DNA of 64,000 nucleotides from JABDMH01 sp050298535 (GCA_050298535.1 JBNKUI010000113.1:163892-227891); one strand, 5' to 3'. Positions 45,995-55,563 are shown, counted from the stretch's first letter. Translations and numbers: made by a program. Notes: generated by a model not told the origin, from the letters alone.

Positions 45995-47197
45995 TCAAAC
46001 TATCGAGCCCTCATAGGCCGTGATCAGTTGCCGTGCAATCTCGATATGATCAAAATACTCTTCTGTGAGTCCACGAGCTTTATCACTAATGGTCGGCAGA
46101 TGTCGTTTGTGTCGGTGACAAAATGTAAAGCTTCTCAAGAATGCTTCCGGTGAGTCCGCAATTAATACATGTTCCTTGTCTTTGGCGGGAATGCCTTCGA
46201 GGCCTATCGTACTGGTCACCACCACCCTACCTAGGGCCATCGCTTCCAGTATCTTGGCTCGCATGCCACTTCCGGATAAGATGGGAACCACACTAATAGG
46301 ATGTTCAGATAGAAATTGTGTTGAACTCTCTACCTCACCGACCACTTCCAGATTTTCCACCTGCAAATTTCGGATCCAATCCGGACAGTTTCGACCGGCT
46401 ACAAAAAGTTTCAACTTGGGAAATGTAGCATTTACCATGGGCCAGACCTGATCCAAGAACCAACTGAGGGCTTCCAGATTGGGCATCCAATCAAGTGATC
46501 CTATGAACGACACCGAAAGGGTACTATCTTCTTCGACTTTCTTGAAGGGAAAATCTGACATCTCCAATCCTATCGGCATTGGATACGAATGACCTTTGAA
46601 TCCGAGATTCAAAAATTTATGATGATCCACACTGGAGATAGGAATCAACATGTCAATTGTCTCCAGTTGCTCTATTTCATATTTCTTCAGTTTGCGTGCT
46701 GAGTAATCTAGATACCACCGCCTGATGGCTACCTCTTCATTCTCTGCCATTCGCTCCCATATCTCGTGTTCGACATTGTGTGCTCTCAATACGATTTTAG
46801 CCTTAGAATATTGACGAATGATATCGATATAAGGCGTCAGATACAGTGACTCAAGTTGTATAATGTCAAACTTTTGCTTCCTCAACACTTGTCGCAGCTT
46901 ACTACGAAAGGCGTTATTATCAAAACGACTGATATTATAGGAATCTGACGAAAACAGATTCAGAAAGGCATGTAGAGCCTTTACTTCATTGTCCAGACGT
47001 GTGTAATACACCGACTTGTAGTGCGAAAGCTCATGCCTAACCTTAGGTACGTGTACAGGATGCTTAGTTGTATTCATCGCCAGTAATGTGACCTCACATC
47101 CAAGTGCATTCATAGCCTTGGCCAGATACGTTACGGCGATAGATTCTCCATCTTTTAAAGGATAAGGAAATTTTTTACACAGCTGTAATATGCGCAT
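45995..47197 (-). CDS. Glycosyltransferase family 4
   Basis: 400-aa GT4 enzyme, similar in size and layout to the gene downstream. MRILQLCKKFPYPLKDGESI opens it; IVLRAHNVEHEIWERMA, PIGLEMSDFPF and SVSFIGSLDWMPNLEALSWF are conserved, and LSGSGMRAKILEAMALGRVV is the E-x7-E donor site. It is on the same strand as the next GT4 gene with a 119-base gap that shows nothing notable. Possibly both act on LPS or surface glycan. Donor and acceptor not known. Confidence 0.85.
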   Translation of the reverse strand: MRILQLCKKFPYPLKDGESIAVTYLAKAMNALGCEVTLLAMNTTKHPVHVPKVRHELSHYKSVYYTRLDNEVKALHAFLNLFSSDSYNISRFDNNAFRSKLRQVLRKQKFDIIQLESLYLTPYIDIIRQYSKAKIVLRAHNVEHEIWERMAENEEVAIRRWYLDYSARKLKKYEIEQLETIDMLIPISSVDHHKFLNLGFKGHSYPMPIGLEMSDFPFKKVEEDSTLSVSFIGSLDWMPNLEALSWFLDQVWPMVNATFPKLKLFVAGRNCPDWIRNLQVENLEVVGEVESSTQFLSEHPISVVPILSGSGMRAKILEAMALGRVVVTSTIGLEGIPAKDKEHVLIADSPEAFLRSFTFCHRHKRHLPTISDKARGLTEEYFDHIEIARQLITAYEGSIV

Positions 47198-47309
47198 CAG
47201 GGGATGGTATGAATAATATTTTTAATAACTGCCAAGTATTGACTTTTGTTGTGTTTTCTACTCCTTACCTTTACCAAAGATGGTGCAAGATATTCCGCTG
47301 GCATCAAAT

Positions 47310-47317
47310 TATATTTG
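47310..47317 (+). promoter_or_regulatory. Candidate -7 element (TATATTTG) of the ABC ATPase gene
   Basis: Exact TAnnTTTG match, 18 bases before ATG 47336; predicted leader about 12 bases. It lies between divergent genes. Confidence 0.38.
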
Positions 47318-47335
47318 AATCCTTAAGCAAACTTG

Positions 47336-47986
47336 ATGATTGAGGCAAAACAGATCACCAAAAGCTATGGAGCGCTTCAGGTGTTAAAAGGTGTAGACGT
47401 AGAAATTGGTCGTGGTGAGGTTGTGGCAATTGTAGGTAAATCGGGTGCTGGTAAAACCACCTTGCTGCACATTCTGGGCACTCTTGATCGGGCCGATAGC
47501 GGCGAAGTACACTATGATACTACCAAGATTGCTGCCCTTAATGACAAACAACTGTCTGCATTTCGCAATGAACACATTGGATTTATATTTCAGTTTCACC
47601 ATCTCCTGGATGAGTTTACTGCACTTGAAAATGTATGCATACCGGCCTATATTGGCGATAAGAATCGATCCGTTGTCATTAAGCGGGCCACTGAATTGCT
47701 GACATACCTCGGCCTGGCAGACCGGCTCACACATAAACCCAAAGAGTTGTCAGGTGGAGAGCAGCAACGCGTGGCTATTGCCAGGTCGCTCATCAATGAT
47801 CCTGATATCGTGCTTGCAGACGAGCCTACAGGCAATCTGGACACCAAGACCTCAGGCGATATACATCAACTTATTTTCAAATTGAGGGAGGATTTCAATC
47901 AAACCTTCGTTATTGTCACACACAATGAAGATCTTGCACATCGATGTGATCGAACACTGACCATGGCAGACGGCCTCATCGTGTAA
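47336..47986 (+). CDS. lolD: ABC transporter ATP-binding protein, LolD-like
   Basis: 216-aa ABC ATPase. AIVGKSGAGKTTLLHILGTL (quoted about 37-56) is Walker A, FIFQFHHLLDEFTALENVCI the Q-loop of the LolD/MacB group, LSGGEQQRVAIARSLINDPD the signature, and VLADEPTGNLDTKTSGDI Walker B. Partner permeases (LolC/E-like) are not adjacent. In this group it drives lipoprotein release from the inner membrane or peptide/antibiotic export. Start ATG 47336; a TTG three bases earlier is less likely. Symbol is by family similarity. Confidence 0.85.
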   Translation: MIEAKQITKSYGALQVLKGVDVEIGRGEVVAIVGKSGAGKTTLLHILGTLDRADSGEVHYDTTKIAALNDKQLSAFRNEHIGFIFQFHHLLDEFTALENVCIPAYIGDKNRSVVIKRATELLTYLGLADRLTHKPKELSGGEQQRVAIARSLINDPDIVLADEPTGNLDTKTSGDIHQLIFKLREDFNQTFVIVTHNEDLAHRCDRTLTMADGLIV

Positions 47987-48012
47987 AATTACTCGCGACT
48001 GATATTTTTGTG

Positions 48013-48912
48013 ATGAAGATGATCCGATGGATGGCCTTGATAATTATTTACCTCATGACACAATCATGCGACCCGAAAAGCGATGCCGGTGCAAGGCTCG
48101 ATGTGCAAGGACACAGAGGCTGCCGAGGCATTATGCCTGAGAATAGTATACCTGCTTTTCTGAAAGCGCTGGAAATGGGAGTCCCTACCTTGGAGATGGA
48201 TGTAGTAATATCTAAGGATCTCGATGTTATTGTCTCGCACGACCCATTCTTTTCACATAAGATCGCACTTGATCCCACTGGAAAAGAAATTCCCGAATCA
48301 GCCGAACTTAATCACAACATCTTTGAAATGACTACTGCCGAGCTACAGGCTTATGACTGTGGCTCAAAGGGAAATGAAGGATTTCCTTTTCAACAAAAAA
48401 TGAAGGTGTACAAACCGACTCTCCAGGAAGTTTTCGAAAAGGTCGAGGCAGCTCAAAAACAACATAGTCTGAAAGCTGTAGACTATAATATCGAAATCAA
48501 GCGAAGAGAATCATGGGATGGTATCTTTCATCCTCCGGTACAGATCTTTGTGGAAAAGGTCCTGGAAGTAGTCAAATCAGCGAACCTGGAGGATCGGACG
48601 ATCATTCAGTCCTTTGATGCTGAAAGTCTACGGATAGCTCGTCATCTATCCGATAAAATCAGGATTGCCTGGCTCATAGAAAACAGAAGGACCTTTGAAG
48701 AGAATATGCTTCACCTTGGTATAAAGCCCGACATCTATAGTCCGCACTATCAACTGGTCGATCAGGACCTTGTCAAGCAAGTACATGCTCAGGATATGAG
48801 GCTGATTCCCTGGACAGTGAATGAAGCAATTGACATCGATCAAATGATATCTCTGGGCGTTGATGGCATCATCTCAGATTATCCGGGTAGAGTGTTGGAA
48901 AAATTGAAGTGA
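48013..48912 (+). CDS. Glycerophosphodiester phosphodiesterase, exported (possible lipoprotein)
   Basis: 299-aa GDPD-family enzyme that hydrolyses glycerophosphodiesters to glycerol-3-phosphate and an alcohol. VQGHRGCRGIMPENSIPAFL (quoted about 32-51) and LEMDVVISKDLDVIVSHDPF have the catalytic His, Arg, Glu and Asp; NIEIKRRESWDG, IIQSFDAESLRIAR, IPWTVNEAIDI and GVDGIISDYPG follow. The N-terminus is a hydrophobic signal ending LMTQSC, a passable lipobox, so it may be a lipoprotein. ATG 48013 is the likely start. A TAnnTTTG-like string overlaps the start and cannot be its promoter unless translation begins later. Confidence 0.87.
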   Translation: MKMIRWMALIIIYLMTQSCDPKSDAGARLDVQGHRGCRGIMPENSIPAFLKALEMGVPTLEMDVVISKDLDVIVSHDPFFSHKIALDPTGKEIPESAELNHNIFEMTTAELQAYDCGSKGNEGFPFQQKMKVYKPTLQEVFEKVEAAQKQHSLKAVDYNIEIKRRESWDGIFHPPVQIFVEKVLEVVKSANLEDRTIIQSFDAESLRIARHLSDKIRIAWLIENRRTFEENMLHLGIKPDIYSPHYQLVDQDLVKQVHAQDMRLIPWTVNEAIDIDQMISLGVDGIISDYPGRVLEKLK

Positions 48913-48918
48913 CCTGAT

Positions 48919-48939
48919 CATACGCAGATCTTGCGTGTG
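48919..48939. terminator. Possible hairpin after the phosphodiesterase gene
   Basis: CATACGCA (48919-48926) pairs with TGCGTGTG (48932-48939) around a five-base loop, with one G-T wobble, seven bases after the stop. No T-run follows, so intrinsic termination is weakly supported. Confidence 0.3.
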
Positions 48940-48952
48940 GAAAAGTCAGCAA

Positions 48953-48975
48953 CTTATATGAAACATTCATATAAG
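48953..48975. repeat. 9-bp inverted repeat upstream of mutS
   Basis: CTTATATGA (48953-48961) is exactly complementary to TCATATAAG (48967-48975) with a five-base spacer AACAT, about 40-60 bases before the mutS GTG. It is AT-rich and could be an operator or part of the hairpin run that starts at 48919. Confidence 0.55.
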
Positions 48976-49012
48976 ATAAAGTTATATTTATGCTTTCATA
49001 ATCCAGGACGAA

Positions 49013-51673
49013 GTGGCTGCAGGTAAAAAAGGAAAAAAGAAGGCAACCAAGATAACCCCCTTAATGGAGCAGTACTTTGCGGTGAAACGTAAGTATCCGG
49101 AGACGATATTGCTGTTTCGCGTAGGTGATTTTTACGAGACATTCGGAGAGGATGCCAAGAGGGCTTCAAAGATATTAGGAATAGTCCTTACCAGCCGCAA
49201 TAACGGCGGAAGCGATATTGAGTTGGCTGGATTTCCATACCATTCACTGGATCTCTATCTACCCCGATTGGTAAAAGCCGGGTACAGAGTGGCCATCTGT
49301 GAGCAACTGGAGAAACCTAGCAAGGAAAAGAAGATCGTACGGAGAGGCGTGACAGAAATCGTGACGCCTGGTGTAGTGATCGATGACAACATACTAGAAC
49401 ACAATAAAAATAATTTCCTCGCATCTGTTCATTATGGGACGCAGGACAGGGCAGGAATTGCCTTTTTGGACATGTCTACCGGAGAGTTCTTCATGTCTGA
49501 GGGCAACCATACTTATGTGGAAAAGCTGTTTCAGAGTTTCCCGCCTTCTGAAGTAATTTTTGGCAAAGATAGGAAGCGACTGTTTGAGCGACAATTTGGC
49601 AATCAGTTTTTCACCTACCCTCTGGATGAATGGATCTTTACGCTGGACTATGGGAGAGAACAACTACTTAGCCACTTCAGCATCCACTCCCTAAAGGGAT
49701 TTGGAGTCGAAGAACTTGAACTCGGACAAATTGCGGGTGGTGCCATTCTCCATTATCTAGGTGCAACTGAGAATGATAATAATCCCCACATTCGCACGAT
49801 TCAGCGCATCATACCGGAGGAGTACGTGTGGATGGATCGATTCACGGTGCGAAATCTGGAGTTGCTCAGCTCCAATCATCCAACAGGGGTAGCGATGATT
49901 GACGTCATCGATCAGACAACCTCCCCCATGGGCAGCAGACTGTTGCGCAAATGGCTGCTCTTACCACTCAAGAGCAAAACCGCCATTGAAGAAAGACTGG
50001 AAGCGGTATCACTGCTGAAGTCTGATGAAAATCTGCTGGACTTTATTGAATCCACACTCTTGAAAACCGGCGACCTGGAGCGCCTGATTTCAAAGATTTC
50101 ATTGGGGAAGGCTAATCCTAAAGATATTCTTCAACTTTCAAAAGCTCTCAAAGTGATTCCTGGTCTGCAGGATATACTACAGGAAAAACAGGATGGCCTC
50201 CTACATCGGATAGGAGATGGAATGCACCCTTGTCCCACCCTACAGCAATCTATTGAGGATCACCTGGTCGAGTCTCCACCCGTCAATCTGAATAAAGGCG
50301 ATGTAATTCGACCCGGTATCTCGGAGGAGCTGGATGAGTATCGGCATATTATAAATAACAGCAAAGAGCTACTGCTCGACATCCAAAGACGGGAAAGTGA
50401 AAACACAGGTATTACCAATTTGAAAATTGGTTATAATAATGTCTTTGGATATTACCTTGAGGTAACCAATAAATATAAGAATCAGGATGTAGTGCCCGAG
50501 GACTGGATCCGTAAGCAGACTTTGAGCAATTCTGAGCGTTATATTACCGAAGAACTCAAAGAGCTTGAGACTAAGATTCTTTCAGCCGAAGAAAAATCAA
50601 AAGAACTAGAGTCAGAGTTGTTTGAAAAGCTAGTGCTATCTGCCCTGGAATATATTCAGCCGGTACAGCACAATGCGCATCAACTGGCCCGTCTCGACTG
50701 TCTTTCTTCTTTTGCGCGACTAGCCAATAAGCAGCTATATAACCGTCCGGATATCGACGACTCGCTGGACATCGTAATCGAGGAAGGACGACACCCCGTC
50801 ATTGAACAACAGTTGGATCCTGGTGATCACTATGTTCCCAACGACATGCACCTCAGCAATGAGGATACCCAAATTATGATGATCACGGGCCCTAACATGG
50901 CCGGAAAGTCAGCACTCCTGCGACAAACGGCGCTCATATGTATTCTGGCCCAAATCGGATCTTATGTGCCCGCAAGATCTGCCCGAATCGGAATCATTGA
51001 CAAGATTTTTACCCGGGTGGGAGCCTCCGATAATATTTCCTCAGGCGAATCGACGTTCATGGTAGAGATGAATGAAACGGCCAGCATCATGAACAATATA
51101 TCCAATCGAAGCTTGATTTTATTGGATGAGATCGGTCGTGGTACCAGTACCTATGATGGGATATCCATTGCCTGGTCTATTGCTGAGTTTCTCCATGATA
51201 ATCCGGATGCACAGCCTAAGACATTATTTGCCACTCATTATCATGAACTCAATGAGCTGGCGGAAAAATTTGATCGGATTAAGAACTTCAACATTGCCAC
51301 CAAGGAGGCGGGTAATAAGGTAGTTTTTCTTAGAAAATTAGTGCCCGGAGGTAGCCAACACAGCTTTGGTATCCATGTGGCCAAAATGGCGGGTATGCCA
51401 TATGGCATTCTTAAACGAGCTGCTGCACTTTTGCAACAACTAGAACAAAAGTCCCTGACCAATAATGTGGAAGGTAAATCAGCCATACAGAATACCCTAA
51501 GTCAGGCAGATCCCACTAATCTACAGCTTAGCATCTTTGAACACAGCGATCCCACCGCAGGAAAACTTCGGGAGCAGCTGGAAGATCTTGATCTCAATGC
51601 TATGACGCCGATCGATTGTATGATGAAGCTCAATGAGTTGAAGAATATTGTCGAGGAAGCAGAGATCAGTTAA
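49013..51673 (+). CDS. mutS: DNA mismatch repair protein MutS
   Basis: 886-aa MutS. TPLMEQYFAVKRKYPETILL and FRVGDFYETFGEDAKRASKI form the mismatch-recognition domain (the F-x-E clamp near residue 43), followed by connector, lever and clamp domains; MITGPNMAGKSALLRQTALI is Walker A (about 623-642), DEIGRGTSTYDGISIAWSI is Walker B, and FATHYHELNELAEKF is the H-loop. Start is GTG 49013, preceded by a short AT-rich stretch with an inverted repeat. It detects base mismatches and small loops. The dienoyl-CoA reductase gene follows 20 bases later. Confidence 0.97.
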   Translation: MAAGKKGKKKATKITPLMEQYFAVKRKYPETILLFRVGDFYETFGEDAKRASKILGIVLTSRNNGGSDIELAGFPYHSLDLYLPRLVKAGYRVAICEQLEKPSKEKKIVRRGVTEIVTPGVVIDDNILEHNKNNFLASVHYGTQDRAGIAFLDMSTGEFFMSEGNHTYVEKLFQSFPPSEVIFGKDRKRLFERQFGNQFFTYPLDEWIFTLDYGREQLLSHFSIHSLKGFGVEELELGQIAGGAILHYLGATENDNNPHIRTIQRIIPEEYVWMDRFTVRNLELLSSNHPTGVAMIDVIDQTTSPMGSRLLRKWLLLPLKSKTAIEERLEAVSLLKSDENLLDFIESTLLKTGDLERLISKISLGKANPKDILQLSKALKVIPGLQDILQEKQDGLLHRIGDGMHPCPTLQQSIEDHLVESPPVNLNKGDVIRPGISEELDEYRHIINNSKELLLDIQRRESENTGITNLKIGYNNVFGYYLEVTNKYKNQDVVPEDWIRKQTLSNSERYITEELKELETKILSAEEKSKELESELFEKLVLSALEYIQPVQHNAHQLARLDCLSSFARLANKQLYNRPDIDDSLDIVIEEGRHPVIEQQLDPGDHYVPNDMHLSNEDTQIMMITGPNMAGKSALLRQTALICILAQIGSYVPARSARIGIIDKIFTRVGASDNISSGESTFMVEMNETASIMNNISNRSLILLDEIGRGTSTYDGISIAWSIAEFLHDNPDAQPKTLFATHYHELNELAEKFDRIKNFNIATKEAGNKVVFLRKLVPGGSQHSFGIHVAKMAGMPYGILKRAAALLQQLEQKSLTNNVEGKSAIQNTLSQADPTNLQLSIFEHSDPTAGKLREQLEDLDLNAMTPIDCMMKLNELKNIVEEAEIS

Positions 51674-51693
51674 ACTTACTAATATCAAAAAAA

Positions 51694-52584
51694 ATGACCT
51701 CCGCTATGGATCACACGAAACCCATGTTCACTGATAAAATCTTTGCAGGAAAGACCATCATTGTCACGGGCGGGGGTACAGGTCTGGGCCGATCAATGAG
51801 TACGTATTTGTCTAGTCTGGGAGCCAATGTGGTTATCACCAGCCGACGAGAATCGGTGATCTCAGAAGCTGCACAATCGATATCAGATGAAACCGGACAT
51901 GCTGTATTAGGAGTGGCCGGAGATGTACGTGAGATCGAATCAGTTCGCGATGTGATTGGAAAGGCAATCACCAAGTTCGGCCAAATCGATGGATTGATTA
52001 ATAATGCAGCGGGCAACTTCATCTCCCCCACCGAACGTCTATCGCATCGGGCTTTTCAGTCTGTGATCGGCATCGTACTCAATGGAACGATCAATTATAC
52101 ACTTGAGACCGGAAAATACTGGATCGAAAATAAAATACCCGGATGCGTCCTGAATATTGTAACCACCTATGCCTGGACGGGCACGGGATATACGGTGCCG
52201 AGTGCCTGTAGCAAGGCGGGAGTTCTTGCACTGACGCGATCGCTGGCAGTGGAATGGGGACGTAAGTACAGTATCCGTATGAATGCCATTGCCCCAGGAC
52301 CTTTTCCTACGAAAGGAGCCTGGGATCGACTATTTCCGGAGGAGGTACAAAAAGCTTTTGATCCAGCACAACGCATTCCCTTACAACGATTGGGTGATCA
52401 TCAAGAACTTGCAAACCTCGCGGCCTATCTTTTGTCCGATTATTCAGGCTACATTAATGGCGAAGTAATCACCATCGACGGTGGTGAATGGCTGGAAAAT
52501 GGTGGCCAGTTTAATGCTTTTCGCGTCATCTCTGATGAGCAATGGGACCTCCTGGCAGAGATGAGAAGCAGAAAGAAAAAGTAG
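51694..52584 (+). CDS. 2,4-dienoyl-CoA reductase-type short-chain dehydrogenase
   Basis: 296-aa SDR closest to the mitochondrial DECR1 type, not the iron-sulfur FadH. IIVTGGGTGLGRSMSTYLSS is the cofactor motif; the usual SDR YxxxK is altered, as in DECR1: TTYAWTGTGYTVPSACSKAG keeps the tyrosine and lysine at DECR1-like spacing; NAIAPGPFPTKGAWDRL and SGYINGEVITIDGGEWL follow. It should reduce 2,4-dienoyl-CoA in breakdown of unsaturated fatty acids using NADPH. It follows mutS in the same direction and may be cotranscribed. Confidence 0.85.
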   Translation: MTSAMDHTKPMFTDKIFAGKTIIVTGGGTGLGRSMSTYLSSLGANVVITSRRESVISEAAQSISDETGHAVLGVAGDVREIESVRDVIGKAITKFGQIDGLINNAAGNFISPTERLSHRAFQSVIGIVLNGTINYTLETGKYWIENKIPGCVLNIVTTYAWTGTGYTVPSACSKAGVLALTRSLAVEWGRKYSIRMNAIAPGPFPTKGAWDRLFPEEVQKAFDPAQRIPLQRLGDHQELANLAAYLLSDYSGYINGEVITIDGGEWLENGGQFNAFRVISDEQWDLLAEMRSRKKK

Positions 52585-52732
52585 AAATTCCAACTGCCAG
52601 GATGGAATCGGTGGTAAGTTAGCATGATTTTTGCGGATGAAAGTATCGTGTTACAATGACCTCAAGTCATGGCTTATCCCTTTAAATTTCCGTAGATCCC
52701 CGGTCTGAGATCGTTCAAACCAACGCTATTTG

Positions 52733-53989
52733 ATGACCATGAATCGACCTTCACAATTGTGGATGCCTATATGCCTCTCCCTGTTTCTGGTATCTGACTA
52801 TCTCTACACACAATGCGACCGTAAGGTCATGGTAGACGAATACAACAATTTTTATCTGGGATCTCAAATCACTACCAGTGATTTGGGTTGGACCGGTGAT
52901 GACACGCAATGTCTCGCCGGAGATTGGTCCCAAATGGCCAAAGAAGCCAGTCTGGTACGGATCAATTACTTCAGAAGACTCTCCGGTGTGAGTACCTCAG
53001 TGGATCTGGACACGTCATTAAATGCAATGTGCCAGGAAGCAGCTCTGATCATGCATCGAAATAATGAGCTAAGTCACAATCCTTCGACTAGTTGGGCATG
53101 TTATAGCGAGATGGGAAAGACGGCGGCCAGTAAATCTAACCTCGCGCTGGGGGTCCACTCAGTTAATGCTTTAAGCCTCTATATGCGAGATCCCGGAACA
53201 AATAATTATGCAGTAGGGCATCGGCGCTGGATACTATACAGTCGGGCTAAAGATTTTGGCATGGGATCTACCAATCGAGCTCACGTGCTGTATGTCATCA
53301 ACAATAAGCAAGCGGCGCCTGAGGATCTTGATTTTATCGCCTATCCAAACCGAGGATACTTTCCAGCACCCCTCGTACCCGATCGTTGGTCATTCTCTAT
53401 CCCGGGAGCCCGATATGAAGAAACGACAATACGTATGTGGGATTCTGAGGGCGTGGAAATACCGGTAGAAAAGCTAGAGCTTAAATATGGATTTGGAGAT
53501 CATACTGTGGTATGGGAACCAGAAAGTGGAAAAATCGATAAATTTTCAGACGAAGATGTATCCTACGAGGTAAGGATAGACAATGTACAGGTAGGTAATA
53601 CAATGGTAACTTATAGCTATGTAGTTCAAATTGCTCAACCTACCCATCCTCCCGTCTGTCCTGGCACCAGAATATGGAATGAGGAATCTTGCACCTGTGA
53701 GACACAACAGACCACACCAGTGAGGGAGAAACAAGTAGCCAAAGATGCCTTTACCATCAATCCCAATCCGGGGGATCACTTCATCCAAATCAAGTGGAAG
53801 GAATCTGCGGAAAAGGTATCTAGCCATGAGACCGTCTATTCGATCATCGATGCCGCCGGTCAAACGATCCGGACCAGAAGTGTTGAGGAATCCAACATTT
53901 CAACTTATGACCTACAGGATGGTCTCTATTTCTTACGCGTATCTAATCGAGATTTCAGTGGAGTCCAGAGCTTTTTGATCAAGCATTGA
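52733..53989 (+). CDS. CAP-domain (SCP/PR-1) secreted protein with T9SS sorting domain
   Basis: 418-aa exported protein. Signal peptide to about residue 28; a CAP domain at about 60-220 with LVRINYFRRLSGVSTSVDLD, ELSHNPSTSWACYSEMGK and NYAVGHRRWILYSRAKDFG, the GHRRWIL and HNP motifs; a middle beta-rich region with WDSEGVEIPVEKL; then a cysteine pair region CPGTRIWNEESCTC and a T9SS type A end (DAFTINPNPGDHFIQIKW ... GLYFLRVSNR). CAP proteins bind lipids, sterols or act as peptidase-like modules; the exact role here is unknown. ATG 52733 is the likely start; ATG 52739 is also possible. Confidence 0.82.
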   Translation: MTMNRPSQLWMPICLSLFLVSDYLYTQCDRKVMVDEYNNFYLGSQITTSDLGWTGDDTQCLAGDWSQMAKEASLVRINYFRRLSGVSTSVDLDTSLNAMCQEAALIMHRNNELSHNPSTSWACYSEMGKTAASKSNLALGVHSVNALSLYMRDPGTNNYAVGHRRWILYSRAKDFGMGSTNRAHVLYVINNKQAAPEDLDFIAYPNRGYFPAPLVPDRWSFSIPGARYEETTIRMWDSEGVEIPVEKLELKYGFGDHTVVWEPESGKIDKFSDEDVSYEVRIDNVQVGNTMVTYSYVVQIAQPTHPPVCPGTRIWNEESCTCETQQTTPVREKQVAKDAFTINPNPGDHFIQIKWKESAEKVSSHETVYSIIDAAGQTIRTRSVEESNISTYDLQDGLYFLRVSNRDFSGVQSFLIKH

Positions 53990-54042
53990 TCTTCGAGAGG
54001 GCCAGGTTTGTGGTTATCCCATTGAATCAGTAAATTCATGGC

Positions 54043-54471
54043 ATGAAACATTGCCTATATCTCCTAATCTTCTTGCTAGTGCCGGTTTCTGTCTATAGTC
54101 AGGATCAACTTTTTGGATCATGGCAGGGCAACATGCGAAGTGTTCAAGGCACTTATACTTTTACACTGGACATCCTGAGCACTTCAGATGCTAGGGATCC
54201 CATCCGGGCAGTTGCGATGCATGATCGAAATGGTGAACGGGAAGTGATCGAGCTCAAAGGCATTATCTATCATGATTCATCTGTCTATTTCAGTGATGTA
54301 TCAGATCGTTACCACAAAGCCAGCTTGGGAGAAAAATTTAGCAAGCTCCAATTTCTATTCAAATATGAAAATGGAGTACCTGTACTGGATGGTCATTGGC
54401 AGGAATACACGGATCTCAAGAAATATCGAAAAGGGAGACTTGTACTATATAAGAAGAAACGCAAGGCATAA
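54043..54471 (+). CDS. Small secreted protein of unknown function
   Basis: 142-aa protein with a clear signal peptide (LYLLIFLLVPVSVYSQ, cut near residue 20). The mature part LFGSWQGNMRSVQGTYTFTL with later LDGHWQEY looks like a small beta-barrel of the lipocalin-like or calycin sort, which is only an impression. It ends in a strongly basic tail (KKYRKGRLVLYKKKRKA). It stands alone, convergent with an SCP2 gene four bases away. No known function. Confidence 0.65.
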   Translation: MKHCLYLLIFLLVPVSVYSQDQLFGSWQGNMRSVQGTYTFTLDILSTSDARDPIRAVAMHDRNGEREVIELKGIIYHDSSVYFSDVSDRYHKASLGEKFSKLQFLFKYENGVPVLDGHWQEYTDLKKYRKGRLVLYKKKRKA

Positions 54472-54475
54472 AGGT

Positions 54476-54793
54476 CTACATCAAACCAAAGATTTTAGCA
54501 TATTTAAGCATTTCGCCCTGATTACTAATCTTTAATTTTCCAGTCAGCACTGCCATCAACGGATTTATCTTCCCTTTAAGTACATTCATCAAGTGATCTT
54601 CTTTTGCCCGAACCACACATTTTGGCTCTCCGGAAAGTCCCTCTTCGGCAAGACACTGTCCATCTTTCACATCAACCGTCACTTGTCCTCCCCCTTCTCC
54701 TTCAATATCGAAGTGAAATGTGGTTTCCAATCCATCCAGTGCCTCAGATTGTACCTTCTCAGGCAAGCTCATGAGAAATTCCTTTGCTGTCAT
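54476..54793 (-). CDS. SCP2 sterol-binding domain protein
   Basis: 105-aa single-domain SCP2 protein. TTFHFDIEGEGGGQVTVDVK, PKCVVRAKEDHLMNVLKGKI and NPLMAVLTGKLKISNQGEML are the SCP2 pattern, a hydrophobic tunnel binding acyl-CoA or lipids. Cytoplasmic, no signal. Its ATG shares one base with the upstream stop (TAATG), so it is coupled to the carboxypeptidase-regulatory-domain gene. Confidence 0.88.
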   Translation of the reverse strand: MTAKEFLMSLPEKVQSEALDGLETTFHFDIEGEGGGQVTVDVKDGQCLAEEGLSGEPKCVVRAKEDHLMNVLKGKINPLMAVLTGKLKISNQGEMLKYAKIFGLM

Positions 54794-55530
54794 TACTTGT
54801 TGTTTTTTCGTTTTTCAACCTTTATAACTGATGCATTCGGATCATATTGCATGACATGTGCCTTCAAATATTCTGTTGCCTCCTGTTCAGTTTCAAAATA
54901 ACCGATATAGATACCCCCGTCCTTCTGGTGCTCTACCTCATAGCCTTCAAATAGCGTATCATTCAGTGTTTCAGCTGTCGCACGAACACGAAATGATTTT
55001 GCCTCCTTTTCCCGATTCTTCACAAGTCGTTGTCTTGCGGCGGTCAAGTTGAGTCCACCAACCTCCATGATAGCCTGATTATCGTCAGGAGTGGTGCTGA
55101 CCGAACGATCTGGACGGTACTGTCTATCCCGCTTCATTTTAATATCGGTAGCCGCCACTCGACTACGGATAACAGAGATCGATGATTGTCCTCCCACATT
55201 TTTAGGACTCAGTCTGACTTTTGCGGCGATACGATTAGACATCAGCACTTCTGAAGTTAAATCAAAAGAAGTCTGGATGTAGCCTTTCATATCTGCTGAC
55301 AAGACTCCCGTATCAGTATTCTGTATCGAAATACTAAAATGCCCCTTACTGTCGCTGACAAAAGTCTTCTCTCCCTCTTTCGTGGTCAATGTAAGTGTAA
55401 CTCCGGGAAGTACTTCTCCTGCATCGTCTATGACGGTGCCTTTGATGACAACAGTCTCTCTAGGCTGGGCATTCCCCATCTGAAAGCAGGCGAGTATCAA
55501 GACGAAAAACAGATATTTGCTACAATTCAA
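54793..55530 (-). CDS. Exported protein with CarboxypepD_reg-like domain and SPOR-like end
   Basis: 245-aa exported protein. Signal peptide to about residue 22 (CFQMGNAQ). Next, a CarboxypepD_reg-like beta-sandwich (VVIKGTVIDDAGEVLPGVTL, residues 27-46, with FVSDSKGHFSISI), as in Bacteroidota receptor plugs but standing alone. A middle basic, likely disordered region follows, and the last 45 residues (GGIYIGYFETEQEATEYLKA) resemble a SPOR peptidoglycan-binding fold. The gene is preceded by a TAnnTTTG element on the minus strand and ends in TAATG with the SCP2 gene. Function unknown. Confidence 0.72.
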   Translation of the reverse strand: MNCSKYLFFVLILACFQMGNAQPRETVVIKGTVIDDAGEVLPGVTLTLTTKEGEKTFVSDSKGHFSISIQNTDTGVLSADMKGYIQTSFDLTSEVLMSNRIAAKVRLSPKNVGGQSSISVIRSRVAATDIKMKRDRQYRPDRSVSTTPDDNQAIMEVGGLNLTAARQRLVKNREKEAKSFRVRATAETLNDTLFEGYEVEHQKDGGIYIGYFETEQEATEYLKAHVMQYDPNASVIKVEKRKNNK

Positions 55531-55555
55531 GAATCGAGTATTTTTTGATTTACAT

Positions 55556-55563
55556 CAAAAGTA
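55556..55563 (-). promoter_or_regulatory. Candidate -7 element (TACTTTTG) for the minus-strand unit
   Basis: Plus-strand CAAAAGTA is TACTTTTG on the minus strand, 25 bases before the ATG at 55530. It forms a divergent pair with the fmt element. Confidence 0.42.

Noticed and set aside
48003..48010. TATTTTTG as promoter of the phosphodiesterase gene
   Set aside because: It touches the start codon, so transcription would begin within the coding sequence.
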